Positions 30,301 to 39,945 are shown, counted from the stretch's first letter. The stretch: 64,000 nucleotides of DNA from an uncultured Lachnospiraceae bacterium (GCA_905235275.1 CAJOLA010000001.1:1-64000), one strand, 5' to 3'. A program made the numbers and translations. The notes: generated from the letters alone by a model not told the origin.

Positions 30301-30857
30301 TCGCTCTCAATGGCAAGCTGCTTTATGGCACGCTCTTTTCTTCTCTTGTATTTAACGATACCTGCAGCCTCGTCGAAAAGCTCACGTCTCTCATCGGCAC
30401 GCCCGCTTAATATCTTATCGATTCTTCCCTGGCCGATAAGTGAATATCCCTCTTTACCGATACCGGTATCATAAAAGAGTTCTTCTATATCACGTAATCT
30501 GCAGACGTTATTGTTAATCTTATATTCACTCTCGCCCGATCTGAAAACCTTTCTGGATACGGTAACTTCATCGTAATCAATATCAAGCTTTCTGTCGGCA
30601 TTATCAAATGTTATCGCAACGGATGCAAATCCGACGGGCTTTCTTGTCTCGGTTCCAGCAAATATAACATCCTCCATCTTACCGCCACGGAGCTGCTTTG
30701 CGCTTTGCTCTCCCAGAACCCACTTTACGGCATCTGATACATTACTTTTGCCCGAACCGTTCGGTCCCACGATACCCGTGATTCCTTTTTGAAAATCAAA
30801 TTCGGTCTTTTCCGCAAACGATTTAAAACCTTGTATTTCCAAGCTTTTTAAAAACAT
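27312..30857 (-). CDS. smc: Chromosome segregation protein SMC
   Basis: IVGPNGSGKSNVSDAVKWVLGEQ; long coiled coils with hinge; LSGGERALTAIALLFA; FCLLDEIEAALDDANI. Confidence 0.97.
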   Translation of the reverse strand: MFLKSLEIQGFKSFAEKTEFDFQKGITGIVGPNGSGKSNVSDAVKWVLGEQSAKQLRGGKMEDVIFAGTETRKPVGFASVAITFDNADRKLDIDYDEVTVSRKVFRSGESEYKINNNVCRLRDIEELFYDTGIGKEGYSLIGQGRIDKILSGRADERRELFDEAAGIVKYKRRKERAIKQLAIESDNLNRVNDILQELETRVGPLKNQAEKAKKYLELKEELKRFDCTSFILQSDMSGEELKGLEENIGIVTGDYDKARTDYDGMRQQYAEAEERLESLSNQEEQIKERTAELNEAIREKSAGVSVLEEQIRSLGESIEEAKGGADKFSGRIPEKDEQIKELKDKKAELAVSVDEFNTKQQALEEERQNAKAESERLEKEGHEGSENILEAVRKQSEKSALIDKLKFQIQNLTAAIAAQEEQEDALGRLREERAELARKAQEEFDKATRAVDESLENKEKIKEEIRINAEEEAKDSGKLHDLKNTRVKEVSDLEALKGVTERYEGYSESIRKVMEVSKDEKGVDGVVADIFKTEPKYETAIETALGASLQHIVTETEKQAKELVEYLKVKKAGRATFLPLDAIKAKNPIDENDFKGEPGVVGRATQLVSNDDKYSELAMYLLGRILVVDNMDNALKLARKKSYSVKMVTLEGEMLNPGGSITGGAYKHAGNLLSRRRKITEAEKKIKALDADIGKLEKTVDEHLKLKEALREKFEKADEEAVKAGIDRNTAGINLKNAKDQEQEALNTKAAEDDKLKNLGDELKNINADLESETKALEEIKAHEETLRVQLQERRDAGAESLKAFDEAGAKLEELRLSFSTTLQQDKYIDEQISRIEEEKLELQREIEQLGTKCTDLETALDEKKKEISDLEEEVEKAKTEIEDCEKKDAALKEERRELNEKNKTFFAKREKLAETLNELDKELFRLNAKKEKLENTLESLTEYMWQEYELTYSYAVEFKDDTLTDLAQIKRHCQELKDDIRALGDVNVNAIEEFKETNGRYEFLSTQHDDLIKATASLKGVISDLDKGMREQFVEKFKDINKEFSKVFKELFGGGKGAVELQEGEDILDADVAIIAQPPGKKLQNMLQLSGGERALTAIALLFAIQNLKPSPFCLLDEIEAALDDANIGRFASFLGRLADKTQYIVITHRRGTMAVADRLYGITMQEKGVSALVSVELKK

Positions 30858-30858
30858 G

Positions 30859-31566
30859 TCATTCCTTCTCTTTTAACTTAATTAATGCCTTGTAAGCCGC
30901 GCTTTGCTGCGCGCTTTTTTTGGTATGTCCCGAAGCCCTTATCTTAAACAGACCGTCCGACTCCACTTCCACCGTAAATGTCTTGTCATGCTGGGGACCT
31001 TCTTCGGATATGTCGGTATAGACAACATCCTTACCCATGGACTGTACCAGCTCCTGAAGCGTTGACTTGCTGTCGTAAAACAGCCTTCTTTTCTCTATGT
31101 CATCGAGTATAAACTTCCCGATAAACTCCGTCGCCCTGTCGAATCCGCCGTCAAGGTAAATCGCACCTATCACGGCCTCGAGCGCATCGGAGATAATCGA
31201 ATCCCTGTTACGACCGCCCGTAGCCTCTTCGCCTTTTCCAAGCCTGATGAATCTCTGTAATCCGAACTCCCTGGCACATGAGGCAAGCGTTGGTTCACAA
31301 ACTATGCTTGCGCGATATTTTGACATCTTCCCTTCAGGCATATCGGGATAGTCACTGTAAATATCACTGCTGGTTGCAAGCTCCAGCACGGCATCTCCCA
31401 GAAATTCCAAACGTTCATTATCAGGCGGTCTGTTTTCTTTGTTGGACGAGTTCCTTTGCTCATTGGCGTATGAACTGTGCGTAAGAGCCAGTTCGAGCAA
31501 TCCCTTATCGGCAAATGAATATCCGATTATGGACTGAAACTCTTCTAAGTCATCGTTACCGGTCAT
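30859..31566 (-). CDS. rnc: Ribonuclease III
   Basis: NERLEFLGDAVLELATS signature; C-terminal dsRBD. Start chosen at ATG 31566 because the AAAGGA RBS overlaps the ORF-track start at 31581. Confidence 0.96.
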   Translation of the reverse strand: MTGNDDLEEFQSIIGYSFADKGLLELALTHSSYANEQRNSSNKENRPPDNERLEFLGDAVLELATSSDIYSDYPDMPEGKMSKYRASIVCEPTLASCAREFGLQRFIRLGKGEEATGGRNRDSIISDALEAVIGAIYLDGGFDRATEFIGKFILDDIEKRRLFYDSKSTLQELVQSMGKDVVYTDISEEGPQHDKTFTVEVESDGLFKIRASGHTKKSAQQSAAYKALIKLKEKE

Positions 31567-31586
31567 TATTTTTCCTTTCATAATTA

Positions 31587-31616
31587 AAAACAGGACTGTC
31601 TAACGGACAGCCCTCA
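31587..31616 (-). terminator. Terminator-like hairpin downstream of acpP
   Basis: Minus strand GGGCTGTCC-gtta-GACAGTCCTGTTTTT. Confidence 0.6.
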
Positions 31617-31626
31617 TTCTACGAAA

Positions 31627-31854
31627 TCATATGTTCTCGTTGATAGCATTCATCGCGTCTTCAACCGTAACAATCTGTTCCAGCATTTCTTCAGGTATCT
31701 GTATGTCCAACTCGTCTTCGACATCGGTAACTATCTGAAAAAGATCAAGTGAGTCAGCCCCCAAATCATCAATAAATCTTGATTCCGGTGTAATGGTATC
31801 TGCTTCTATTCCCAATACATCCGCAATAATACGGCTTAATTCTTCAAAATCCAT
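31627..31854 (-). CDS. acpP: Acyl carrier protein
   Basis: DDLGADSLDLFQIVTDVED phosphopantetheine site. Confidence 0.97.
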   Translation of the reverse strand: MDFEELSRIIADVLGIEADTITPESRFIDDLGADSLDLFQIVTDVEDELDIQIPEEMLEQIVTVEDAMNAINENI

Positions 31855-31903
31855 AAAAATTTCTCCTCCTAAAATACGCTTAACGTACTATAGTTTAGTA
31901 AAT

Positions 31904-32914
31904 TTATTCCGCAATGTCTATATTTTCAGCAATATTTGCAACAATATTTTTTCTGACGGTTGTTGCAGTGTGCTCGAGTGCTATCTTAATCTGCTCCGCT
32001 TCGGAATTCCCGTGACCTTTTACAACGGGACTCTTCGTTCCAAGAAGCGTCGCACCGCCGTATTTGGCAGGGTTATATGTGGAAAGTACGCCTTTTAAGC
32101 TTTTCTTTATAAGCATACCGCCGATCTTGGATGCCGTCCCTGACATAATGGCTTTTTTAATCTCGGAAACAAGTGTCTTGGCAACGCCCTCATACATCTT
32201 CAAAACGACATTTCCCACAAAAGCGTCGCAAACCATAACGTCAGCCTGCGATTCCGGAATATCCCTCGCCTCAACACTTCCGATAAAGTTTAAATCCTTC
32301 TCTTCCTTAAGAAGCGCAAAGGTATCCTGAACAAGCTTATTACCCTTTTCTTCTTCGGCACCTATATTAATGATTCCCACTGCAGGCGAATTAATACTGA
32401 ACATCTTCTCCATGTATACGGAGCCCATTATCGCCCACTGACGCAGCCATTCCGCTCTGGCGTCCACATTGGCTCCGCCGTCCACTATAACTGCAGGGCC
32501 TTTAAGCGTGGGGACTATCGGCGCAAGACATGCTCTGTCAACGCCTCTGATTCTTCCTACTATCGTCTGTGCGCCCACAAGCAGGGCTCCGGAATTTCCG
32601 GCAGAAAGCATGGCATCCGCCTCACCGTGCTTTACAAGCTCCAATGCCTTAACCATTGAAGAGTCCTTTTTGGCTCTTATTGCTTTTACGGGATGCTCCG
32701 TCGTCTCTATCACGTCGTCCGCATTATATACGGATAAATTGGAAAGCCCGATGTCATTTTCTTTTAAGATATCGTTTAAAACGTCTTTCTTTCCGACAAG
32801 TATAATATGAGAACCGGGATCCGTACCCGCATACTCCGCCGCACCTTTAACTATCTCTAAGGGGGCATTATCCCCGCCGAAAGCATCAAGTGCTATCGTA
32901 ACTTTGTTTCCCAT
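31904..32914 (-). CDS. plsX: Phosphate acyltransferase PlsX
   Basis: IALDAFGGDNAPLEIVKGA; SAGNSGALL; YGGATLLG. Confidence 0.97.
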   Translation of the reverse strand: MGNKVTIALDAFGGDNAPLEIVKGAAEYAGTDPGSHIILVGKKDVLNDILKENDIGLSNLSVYNADDVIETTEHPVKAIRAKKDSSMVKALELVKHGEADAMLSAGNSGALLVGAQTIVGRIRGVDRACLAPIVPTLKGPAVIVDGGANVDARAEWLRQWAIMGSVYMEKMFSINSPAVGIINIGAEEEKGNKLVQDTFALLKEEKDLNFIGSVEARDIPESQADVMVCDAFVGNVVLKMYEGVAKTLVSEIKKAIMSGTASKIGGMLIKKSLKGVLSTYNPAKYGGATLLGTKSPVVKGHGNSEAEQIKIALEHTATTVRKNIVANIAENIDIAE

Positions 32915-32965
32915 AATTCGCCTCTTCTTCCAGATAAAATTATTTAAATATTATACCAACCGAAC

Positions 32966-34420
32966 TTAAATTTTACCATTATTATTTTCAAGCGTGTCGT
33001 TTTCGTCAATATTTTCAAAGGCGATTTTTTTACTTTTACCTATATCCTTTGAAGCCCGTTTCCAGATTATAAAATACCATATTCCGGCCAATCCCCATGT
33101 CGCGGGATAAATCGCGGCTACGGTGTAGATGCTCAGTGTCCCCGTGACGTTTAATATCACAAGTACGCCGGCTCTTATAACGGCAAAGCATATCACCGAT
33201 ACCAGCATGGCACTTTTGGTCTTCCCCAGACTTCTTGAAGCATTTGAAAAAACCTCGATAAATACATAGAAAAAATAAAACGGCGTCGTAAGCCTGGTTA
33301 TCTGTTTCCCCAGTTCCACGACCTCCTGCTGGGGCGAAAAAATAACATAGAAAATGCCGCAGAAAATAAAAAGCAACACTTCTATTACCGCCACGAAAGG
33401 CAGGGAAATCTTAAGAACCGTTTTTATGGATTCACTGATACGATCATATTTTTGAGCCCCGAGATTCTGACCCACGATGAAAAGAACCGCCTGGCCGAAT
33501 GAAATTATCGGATAATACAAAAACAATTCAATCTTATAATAATCCGTGTATGCGGCTATGGCATCGACGCCCAGTGAATTAATATTTGCCTGAACAAATA
33601 CATTGGACAGGGTAACCATCATATTCTGAATACCAACGGGAAGACCCAGTGCAAATATTGCCTGTACCATACCCCGCATGGATGCCGGAACGTCATAATC
33701 CTCCTTTTTCCAATCGGCAAGATCTCCAAGCTCGCGGTGCGTCATGTAATGCTTCTTTTTTGCATGCAGATAATACAGATATGTTGCAATTGCGGCAAAT
33801 GTCTGCGAAATAACGCTTGCCGCCGCAACACCGAGTATTCCGTCAGGCCATGTACTGATAAAGAGCCAATCCAAAAATACATTAATCGCTCCGCCTATGG
33901 TCTGGAATATCATGGGCGTACGTGAATTACCGGTTGCACGAAGCAGACCTGCCGACATATTAAAAAGTACCATGGGGATTATTCCCAGAAAATAAACACG
34001 TATATATGAGGACGCCATTTCAAGGATATCCTGAGGCGTCTGCATAAGACTGAGTACAGGTGTGGCAAGACAAAGACCGAGAACGGTAAAAATACCCCCG
34101 ACAGAGATTGATAAAATTATCACAAGCTTTCCCAGCTTGTTCTGCGATGCAAAGTCATGCGCACCGTATGCTTTGGAAAAAAGAATTCCCATCCCGACTG
34201 ACAGTCCGCCGAAAAGTCCGATTGCAAGAGTAATAAGCATCGAACTGGCCCCAATGGCAGCTGATGCTTCCTTACCAATATAATTCCCCGAAAATATCAG
34301 GTCCGCCGAGTTATACATCTGCTGAAACAGATATGCAAGCATCAGCGGAATTACAAAACGAATTATCTTTTTTGCAAACGGTCCTTCAGTAAAATCAATT
34401 GTCTTCGGTTTGTTTAGCAT
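32966..34420 (-). CDS. MATE-family efflux transporter
   Basis: FTEGPFAKKIIRFVIPLMLAYLFQQMYNSADLIFSGNYIG. Start placed at MLNKPKT; overlaps the end of the upstream ATPase gene. Confidence 0.9.
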   Translation of the reverse strand: MLNKPKTIDFTEGPFAKKIIRFVIPLMLAYLFQQMYNSADLIFSGNYIGKEASAAIGASSMLITLAIGLFGGLSVGMGILFSKAYGAHDFASQNKLGKLVIILSISVGGIFTVLGLCLATPVLSLMQTPQDILEMASSYIRVYFLGIIPMVLFNMSAGLLRATGNSRTPMIFQTIGGAINVFLDWLFISTWPDGILGVAAASVISQTFAAIATYLYYLHAKKKHYMTHRELGDLADWKKEDYDVPASMRGMVQAIFALGLPVGIQNMMVTLSNVFVQANINSLGVDAIAAYTDYYKIELFLYYPIISFGQAVLFIVGQNLGAQKYDRISESIKTVLKISLPFVAVIEVLLFIFCGIFYVIFSPQQEVVELGKQITRLTTPFYFFYVFIEVFSNASRSLGKTKSAMLVSVICFAVIRAGVLVILNVTGTLSIYTVAAIYPATWGLAGIWYFIIWKRASKDIGKSKKIAFENIDENDTLENNNGKI

Positions 34421-35168
34421 TGCCCAAAGATAAAACGGATGAAAGTAATTGTTTGGTATACCCCTCCTTAGGATTGTCAATTACACTCCGTGCTTCTCCT
34501 TCCTCAACACATTTTCCCCTCTTAAATACCATAATGCGATCGCAAAGGCTGCTTGTAAGTGCCAAATCGTGTGACACAAATATCATTGAAATTCCACGTT
34601 TCTTCAAATTATCCAAATGCTTTACTATTACTGCCTGGGCGGATACGTCAAGAGCACTGGTGGCTTCATCGCAAAGAAGTATCTCGGGGTCAACTGCCAT
34701 CGCCCTTACTATGGCCATTCTCTGACACTGACCACCGCTGATATTTCCCGCCTTCTTTTCGAGAAGACTCTCAGGCAGCCCCATATTCCCCATCAGTTCC
34801 TTTATCTTTTGCTCCTTATCACCGTCAGGCATTATGGAATATATCTCTTTAAAAACATCCTTCATTTTTAATCTCGGGTCAAAAGAACCGACAGGATCCT
34901 GAAATACCATCTGCATTTTTCTGCAAAGCTTCTGAGGCTTACTTCCCGTATACTCCTCACCTTTAAAATAAATATTCCCCGAGGTCAGCTTATCAAGGCA
35001 TGCAATATGTCTGAGGATGGTACTTTTCCCGCTACCGCTCTCTCCGACTATGCCGAGAAACTCACCTCTCTTAAGCGTCAGATTCACATCATCCAGCGCC
35101 CTTAATTCTTTTCCGTTTTTTTTGTAAATGCGTACGGCATTCTTTACTTCAAGTAAAATATCTTCCAT
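34395..35168 (-). CDS. Peptide/nickel ABC importer ATPase 2 (DppF/NikE-like), locus A
   Basis: GESGSGKSTILRHIA; ISGGQCQRMAIVRAMAV; EILLCDEATSALD. Confidence 0.92.
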   Translation of the reverse strand: MEDILLEVKNAVRIYKKNGKELRALDDVNLTLKRGEFLGIVGESGSGKSTILRHIACLDKLTSGNIYFKGEEYTGSKPQKLCRKMQMVFQDPVGSFDPRLKMKDVFKEIYSIMPDGDKEQKIKELMGNMGLPESLLEKKAGNISGGQCQRMAIVRAMAVDPEILLCDEATSALDVSAQAVIVKHLDNLKKRGISMIFVSHDLALTSSLCDRIMVFKRGKCVEEGEARSVIDNPKEGYTKQLLSSVLSLGNAKQTEDN

Positions 35169-35185
35169 AACTTTCTCACTAAATT

Positions 35186-36127
35186 TTAGAAACAGGTTGC
35201 AAAATGATTCTCACTCACCTGCTTTAATTCATAAGGATTATTCGAATATTTACAGCCGCCATCCTTTTCTACAGCGCATCTTTCCTTAAATGCACACTCA
35301 ACCATTTCGGCTCCGTTAATCGGAGGCTGCCCTTCAAGACCCTTCGGGAGTTCAAAGCTGAAATCCGGTATGGCTTTTATAAGCGCTTTTGTATAAGGAT
35401 GCGCAGGTGTGTAGAGTACTTTATCTGTAGCTCCGATTTCAACCAGATGACCCGCATACATAACTCCCACTCTGTCTGCCATCATTGCAGGTATGCCGGG
35501 ATTATGCGTCACCAAAAGAATCGTTGTATTTAATTCTTCCCTGACCTTCATAAGCTCTTCTATAGCCATCTTCTGAGTCGTAACGTCCAGTGCGCTTGTC
35601 GGCTCATCGCAAAGAAGCAACGCCGGATTCAGAATCATCGTCAATGATATTGCTATTCTTTGTATCATGCCTCCGCTCATCTCATACGGACGGCTATTCA
35701 TGATTCTCTCGGCATCGGGCAGATTCATCTTTTCAAAAATAACCCGCACCTGTTCAAAATCATATTCCATGCCGTGGCTCTCAAGCGCCTCCTTAAACTG
35801 GGCTTTAAACGTACGTAGCGGATTAAATGCTCCGCCAAGGTACTGTAAAACCATTCCTATGTCTTTCCCTGCCATTTTACGTATTTCCCGGTCGGAAAAT
35901 GACATTATGTCTTTGCCTTGGAAATATATATTCCCCTCTGTTATGACGGTTGCAAGCTCAGGTATGTTTATTATCGATTTTAAAAGAGTTGATTTCCCAC
36001 AACCGCTTTCCCCCAAAAAGCAGAGAATCTCTCCTCTTTTAACGGAAAAATTAACTCCCGAAATCATATTGTTTTTTCCGTATGAGACGCTTAAGTTTTC
36101 TATGCGAAGTATTTCATCATCTTTCAT
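35186..36127 (-). CDS. Peptide/nickel ABC importer ATPase 1 (DppD/NikD-like), locus A
   Basis: GESGCGKSTLLKSI; MSGGMIQRIAISLT; C-terminal oligo_HPY-like Cys region VECAFKERCAVEKDGGCKYS. Confidence 0.92.
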   Translation of the reverse strand: MKDDEILRIENLSVSYGKNNMISGVNFSVKRGEILCFLGESGCGKSTLLKSIINIPELATVITEGNIYFQGKDIMSFSDREIRKMAGKDIGMVLQYLGGAFNPLRTFKAQFKEALESHGMEYDFEQVRVIFEKMNLPDAERIMNSRPYEMSGGMIQRIAISLTMILNPALLLCDEPTSALDVTTQKMAIEELMKVREELNTTILLVTHNPGIPAMMADRVGVMYAGHLVEIGATDKVLYTPAHPYTKALIKAIPDFSFELPKGLEGQPPINGAEMVECAFKERCAVEKDGGCKYSNNPYELKQVSENHFATCF

Positions 36128-36971
36128 TTCGCACCTCCGTCATATCACGTACGGCATCTCCGAAAAAGTTAAAAATAAGTATCGTAATCAGCATGGCTAT
36201 GGACGGTGCAATAACGGCCCACGGAGTCAGCTGAATATAGCCTCTTGCTTCATTTATCATTGAACCCCATTCCGCCATGGGCGGCGTCACGCCAAGTCCC
36301 AGGAATGAAAGTCCGGAAATATAAATCATGGTCGTGCCAATCTGGGTGCAGGCCGTGGCAAGAAGCGGTCTGAATATGTTCGGGAATATATGTCCGAACA
36401 TAATCCTCCCGTTACTCACACCGTTTAGCTTCAGAGCCTGTATGAACGTTTCGTTTTTCATGCTGTATGTCTGACCTCTTGCGAGTCTCGCATAAAGCGT
36501 CCAACTCGTTATCCCGATGGCGATAAGAGCATTCGTAAGATTACCTCCGAGAACACCGGCAACGGCGATTGCCAGTACCATCTGAGGGAAGGCAAGCAAA
36601 GCATCGGTTATACGCATAAGTATGGCATCAACAATACCTCCGTAAAAACCGCATATCAGCCCTATTATACTTCCTCCAAAGAAAGATACCGCAACCAAAA
36701 ACAGGCTCGAGAAAATAGAGGTAAAGGCTCCTGCCAATACCCTTGAATAAACACAGCGCCCGAGACTGTCCGTACCGAAAATAAATTCGGGACCGGGACC
36801 CTGTCGCATATGCGCCGCATTCGTTGCATAAGGATCATTGGGCTCAATCAAGGGCGCAATAATGCTTATGACAAGAAGCGCTGCCGCAAGTGCCGAAAAT
36901 ATGATTAATCTTATTTTCACACTTTTATATGAAAGCTTTTTTGCTTTTGTTCTTCTTTTGAAACCTTTCAT
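36117..36971 (-). CDS. ABC importer permease (DppC/NikC-like), locus A
   Basis: DPYATN...FGTDSLGRCVYSRVLAGAFTS; EAA loop motif. Confidence 0.93.
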   Translation of the reverse strand: MKGFKRRTKAKKLSYKSVKIRLIIFSALAAALLVISIIAPLIEPNDPYATNAAHMRQGPGPEFIFGTDSLGRCVYSRVLAGAFTSIFSSLFLVAVSFFGGSIIGLICGFYGGIVDAILMRITDALLAFPQMVLAIAVAGVLGGNLTNALIAIGITSWTLYARLARGQTYSMKNETFIQALKLNGVSNGRIMFGHIFPNIFRPLLATACTQIGTTMIYISGLSFLGLGVTPPMAEWGSMINEARGYIQLTPWAVIAPSIAMLITILIFNFFGDAVRDMTEVRNER

Positions 36972-36972
36972 G

Positions 36973-37911
36973 TTACCCCTGTTTCCCGTAATCTATTCTC
37001 GGATCTATAACCCTGTACAAAATATCCGTTACAAGATTAATAAATACATATACAACTGCCATTACCAGCACGACTCCCAAAACTACCGGATAGTCTCTGG
37101 CGGTAATGGAATCCATAACCAGCTTTCCGATTCCCGGCCATCTGAAAATATTCTCTATAACGACACTTCCTCCCATAAGAGTACCTATGGAAAGTCCCGC
37201 TATAGTAATCATCGCGGGCGAGGAATTATGAAGGACATTTCCGAAAACAACCTTGTTTTCCTTTACGCCCCTCGTTCGCAGACCCGTAATATACGACTTA
37301 TCCAGCTGTTCGATGACCTCGCTTCTGAACTGCTTAATAAACCTTGCACACATCGGAATTGCCAGGGACAACGCAGGCAGTACAAGACCCTGAAAAGAAT
37401 TATCGGCAATAACCGGAAAAAGATTTTGTTTTATACATAGGAAATAAATAAGCAAGGTTGCAATTAAAAAATTAGGCAGAGCACATCCGATAAACGAAAA
37501 TATCTGCACAATCACATCCAGCACCGAATTGCGATAAACCGCCGCAAGTATTCCCAACGGCAGGGAAATCGCAAGCGCCACCGCAAGCGATGACAACGCA
37601 AGCGGCAAGGTATACGAAAGCCCCTTTCCTATCTTGCCGGCCACTGAGGTATCATCCGCGTAGGATGTCCCCAAATCGCCCTTACATACACCTCCGAGCC
37701 ACGAAAAATAGCGGACCGCAAAGGGTTCGTTCAAACCCATCTTTTCACGTTCCGCCTCCAATGTCTCAGCATTAATCGGTTCGCCCCTCAGTGTCAGCTT
37801 CCTTTCGGCAGGATCACCGGGAGCTATGTACATAAGGGCAAATGTCATAATACTTACGGCAAAAAGAACAAATATAAGTTGTAAAAGTCTTTTTCCAATG
37901 AATTTGCCCAT
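36973..37911 (-). CDS. ABC importer permease (DppB/NikB-like), locus A
   Basis: GKFIGKRLLQLIFVLFAVSIMTFALMYIAPGDPA; VENIFRWPGIGKLVMDSITARDYPVV. Confidence 0.94.
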   Translation of the reverse strand: MGKFIGKRLLQLIFVLFAVSIMTFALMYIAPGDPAERKLTLRGEPINAETLEAEREKMGLNEPFAVRYFSWLGGVCKGDLGTSYADDTSVAGKIGKGLSYTLPLALSSLAVALAISLPLGILAAVYRNSVLDVIVQIFSFIGCALPNFLIATLLIYFLCIKQNLFPVIADNSFQGLVLPALSLAIPMCARFIKQFRSEVIEQLDKSYITGLRTRGVKENKVVFGNVLHNSSPAMITIAGLSIGTLMGGSVVIENIFRWPGIGKLVMDSITARDYPVVLGVVLVMAVVYVFINLVTDILYRVIDPRIDYGKQG

Positions 37912-37946
37912 AATCCTCTTCTTCTAAAACGATTAATCACCTTAAA

Positions 37947-39506
37947 TTAAAATGATGTTGTTGCGTCAATTCCGTAGAAATCAAACGGAACCTCTGCGCC
38001 AATACCCTTAATTCCCGGTTTACTTACTGTAGTCTTATTAAACAGACCCACATATCCGAAATAGTCATCATCGATTGCAATCTGAATAATCTTATTTGCA
38101 AGGTCTGCTCTCTTATCGGCATCCGTCTCAGTCTTCAACTGATCAATATACTTCTGGCATTCCTCATTCTTGAATCCGCCGGCATTATAGTATGCACCGT
38201 CAGCAAGCGTATTGTTGATGAAGTAATACGGATCTCCGTACTTATCGGTAATCATGCAGTAAAGAGCGATATCATAATCACCTGTCGTAATATATGTTTC
38301 GGTATCTTCTTCTGCTTTAAGTGTTGTATTAATACCGATAGCCTTTAACTGCTCCTGCATAAGAGTTGCAATCTTATCAAGCTCTCTTGCTTCATAATAC
38401 TTAACGGTAAGATTAATCTCTTTTCCGTCTTTCTCATAGTAGCCTTTATCGTTAAGCTTGTATCCGTCCTCTTCGATGAGCTTCTTAGCAGTCTCGGTAT
38501 CCACCAGCTTTGCGGGATTTGCAACTTTTCCGTATGCGGCAGATTCAGGGAAAGGACCGTCGGTAGCTGAAGTTGTTCCTTTAAGATATTCGGCAATCTT
38601 CTCCTTATCAACTGTTGAGTTGATGGCTTTTCTTACCTTTGCACTAACGTTATTCTCATTCAGAATGTAGAACTGACATCTCTCACCCGGGATTGACGTC
38701 AGGGTGTAACGGGAAGGATCCTGAGAGTAGATTGCAATGGCATCAGCACTTACGCTGTTATACCAGTCAATCTCTCCGTTTTGCATAGCCATAAGCTTTG
38801 AACTGTCATCCATCATATAGTAGAAATATGCACTGTCAAGATTAACGTCTCCATCCCAGTACTTCTCATTCTTCTTAACCGATACGTCTCCGCCCGGAAC
38901 AAATTTATCAATTACAAAAGGACCCGTGCAAATCGGCGCTTTATCAAAATCCGTTGTAGCGTCAAGATCCATAATACCAAGCTCAGGTGAAGCAAGCTCG
39001 TTCTTTAAAACAGGATAAGGTTCTTTCGTGTCAATCGTAAGGGTTGTATCATCAACTGCCTTATACTCGAAATCGGCATATACCTTAAATTTCTGGTTCT
39101 CCTTACCCGTTCTCTGGAAGTTCCTGATAACCATATCGGCCGTCAGCTTATTGCCGTTGGAAAATGCGGCCCTTTCATTGAGCTTAATTGTCCATACATT
39201 TCCTTCAGACTCTGCGGACTTAGCAAGAACCGGCTCAAGCTCTGAATCTTCATTAACCTTAAACATACATTCAGACATACCTTCAATAAGTGTATACCAA
39301 CCGTTGTTATCCTTATGTACATCAAGACTTTCATACGCAAATGAAACGGCAGCCTTCATATCCTTCTTTGAGGAATCCGATGTCGCAGCCGTTGTATCTC
39401 CGCCTGCCGTTGTGGGCTCACCTCCGCCACCGGAACAAGCCGCAAGGCTCATTGCTGACATAGCTGCTACGGCAGAAAAAATAATTCCTTTCGACAACTT
39501 CTTCAT
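37947..39506 (-). CDS. Extracellular solute-binding protein family 5 (NikA/DppA-like) lipoprotein, locus A
   Basis: Lipobox SLAACSGGGG; family-5 features W.IKLNERAAFSNGNKLTADMVIRNFQR. Confidence 0.92.
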   Translation of the reverse strand: MKKLSKGIIFSAVAAMSAMSLAACSGGGGEPTTAGGDTTAATSDSSKKDMKAAVSFAYESLDVHKDNNGWYTLIEGMSECMFKVNEDSELEPVLAKSAESEGNVWTIKLNERAAFSNGNKLTADMVIRNFQRTGKENQKFKVYADFEYKAVDDTTLTIDTKEPYPVLKNELASPELGIMDLDATTDFDKAPICTGPFVIDKFVPGGDVSVKKNEKYWDGDVNLDSAYFYYMMDDSSKLMAMQNGEIDWYNSVSADAIAIYSQDPSRYTLTSIPGERCQFYILNENNVSAKVRKAINSTVDKEKIAEYLKGTTSATDGPFPESAAYGKVANPAKLVDTETAKKLIEEDGYKLNDKGYYEKDGKEINLTVKYYEARELDKIATLMQEQLKAIGINTTLKAEEDTETYITTGDYDIALYCMITDKYGDPYYFINNTLADGAYYNAGGFKNEECQKYIDQLKTETDADKRADLANKIIQIAIDDDYFGYVGLFNKTTVSKPGIKGIGAEVPFDFYGIDATTSF

Positions 39507-39558
39507 ATCGCTTTTCTCCTTATAATTTTAAACAAATTTTTTTACTTTTCCTTTGACA

Positions 39559-39602
39559 ATTCTACTCTTTGAGGCGATTTTTTAAAACCCCCTCGGGGGG
39601 TT
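39559..39602 (-). promoter_or_regulatory. Candidate promoter plus GC palindrome upstream of locus A
   Basis: Minus strand: AACCCCCCGAGGGGG abutting TTTTAA - 17 bp - TAGAAT; palindrome AACCCCCTCGGGGGGTT at 39586-39602. Confidence 0.6.
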
Positions 39603-39655
39603 CGCCAATACCCTAAAAATCAGTTTTCATTCTATCGATAAATGTTTTAGGCAAT

Positions 39656-39685
39656 AAAAAAACCGGACCGAAATCCGGTTGTCAA
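39656..39685 (-). terminator. Rho-independent terminator of rpmF
   Basis: AACCGGA-ccgaaa-TCCGGTT stem, T-run on minus strand. Confidence 0.88.
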
Positions 39686-39689
39686 AAAA

Positions 39690-39881
39690 TCATCCTGCAG
39701 AAGTTGAAACTTCGATGATTTCTTTTTTATTATAGCTACCGCAAGTAAGACAAACTCTGTGAGGTGCCATAAGCGCACCGCATCTGTTACATCTTACAAG
39801 TGTAGGAGCGCTCATCTTCCAGTTCGCTCTTCTCTTGTCTCTTCTTGACTTAGATGATTTATTCTTTGGACATATAGACAT
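39690..39881 (-). CDS. rpmF: 50S ribosomal protein L32
   Basis: MSICPKNKSSKSRRDKRRANWK; zinc ribbon CNRCG...CLTCG. Start set at internal Met. Confidence 0.96.
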   Translation of the reverse strand: MSICPKNKSSKSRRDKRRANWKMSAPTLVRCNRCGALMAPHRVCLTCGSYNKKEIIEVSTSAG

Positions 39882-39916
39882 GCACTTTACACCTCCTTCA
39901 CGCACACATAGGATGT

Positions 39917-39945
39917 ATTATATTAATACATATGCAAATTGTCAA
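39917..39945 (-). promoter_or_regulatory. Consensus sigma-A promoter of rpmF
   Basis: Minus strand TTGACA - 17 bp - TATAAT. Confidence 0.85.

Noticed and set aside
31904-32914. Runs of C/G in plsX (e.g. GGGGGCATTATCCCCGCC near 32862-32880) as an extra operator
   Set aside because: It lies inside the plsX coding sequence, has wrong polarity and spacing, and no promoter elements are nearby.
39690-39881. Zn-ribbon L32 next to metal transport genes as a zinc-regulation signal
   Set aside because: The four-Cys L32 is common in Firmicutes and has an ordinary sigma-A promoter. No palindrome lies in its promoter.
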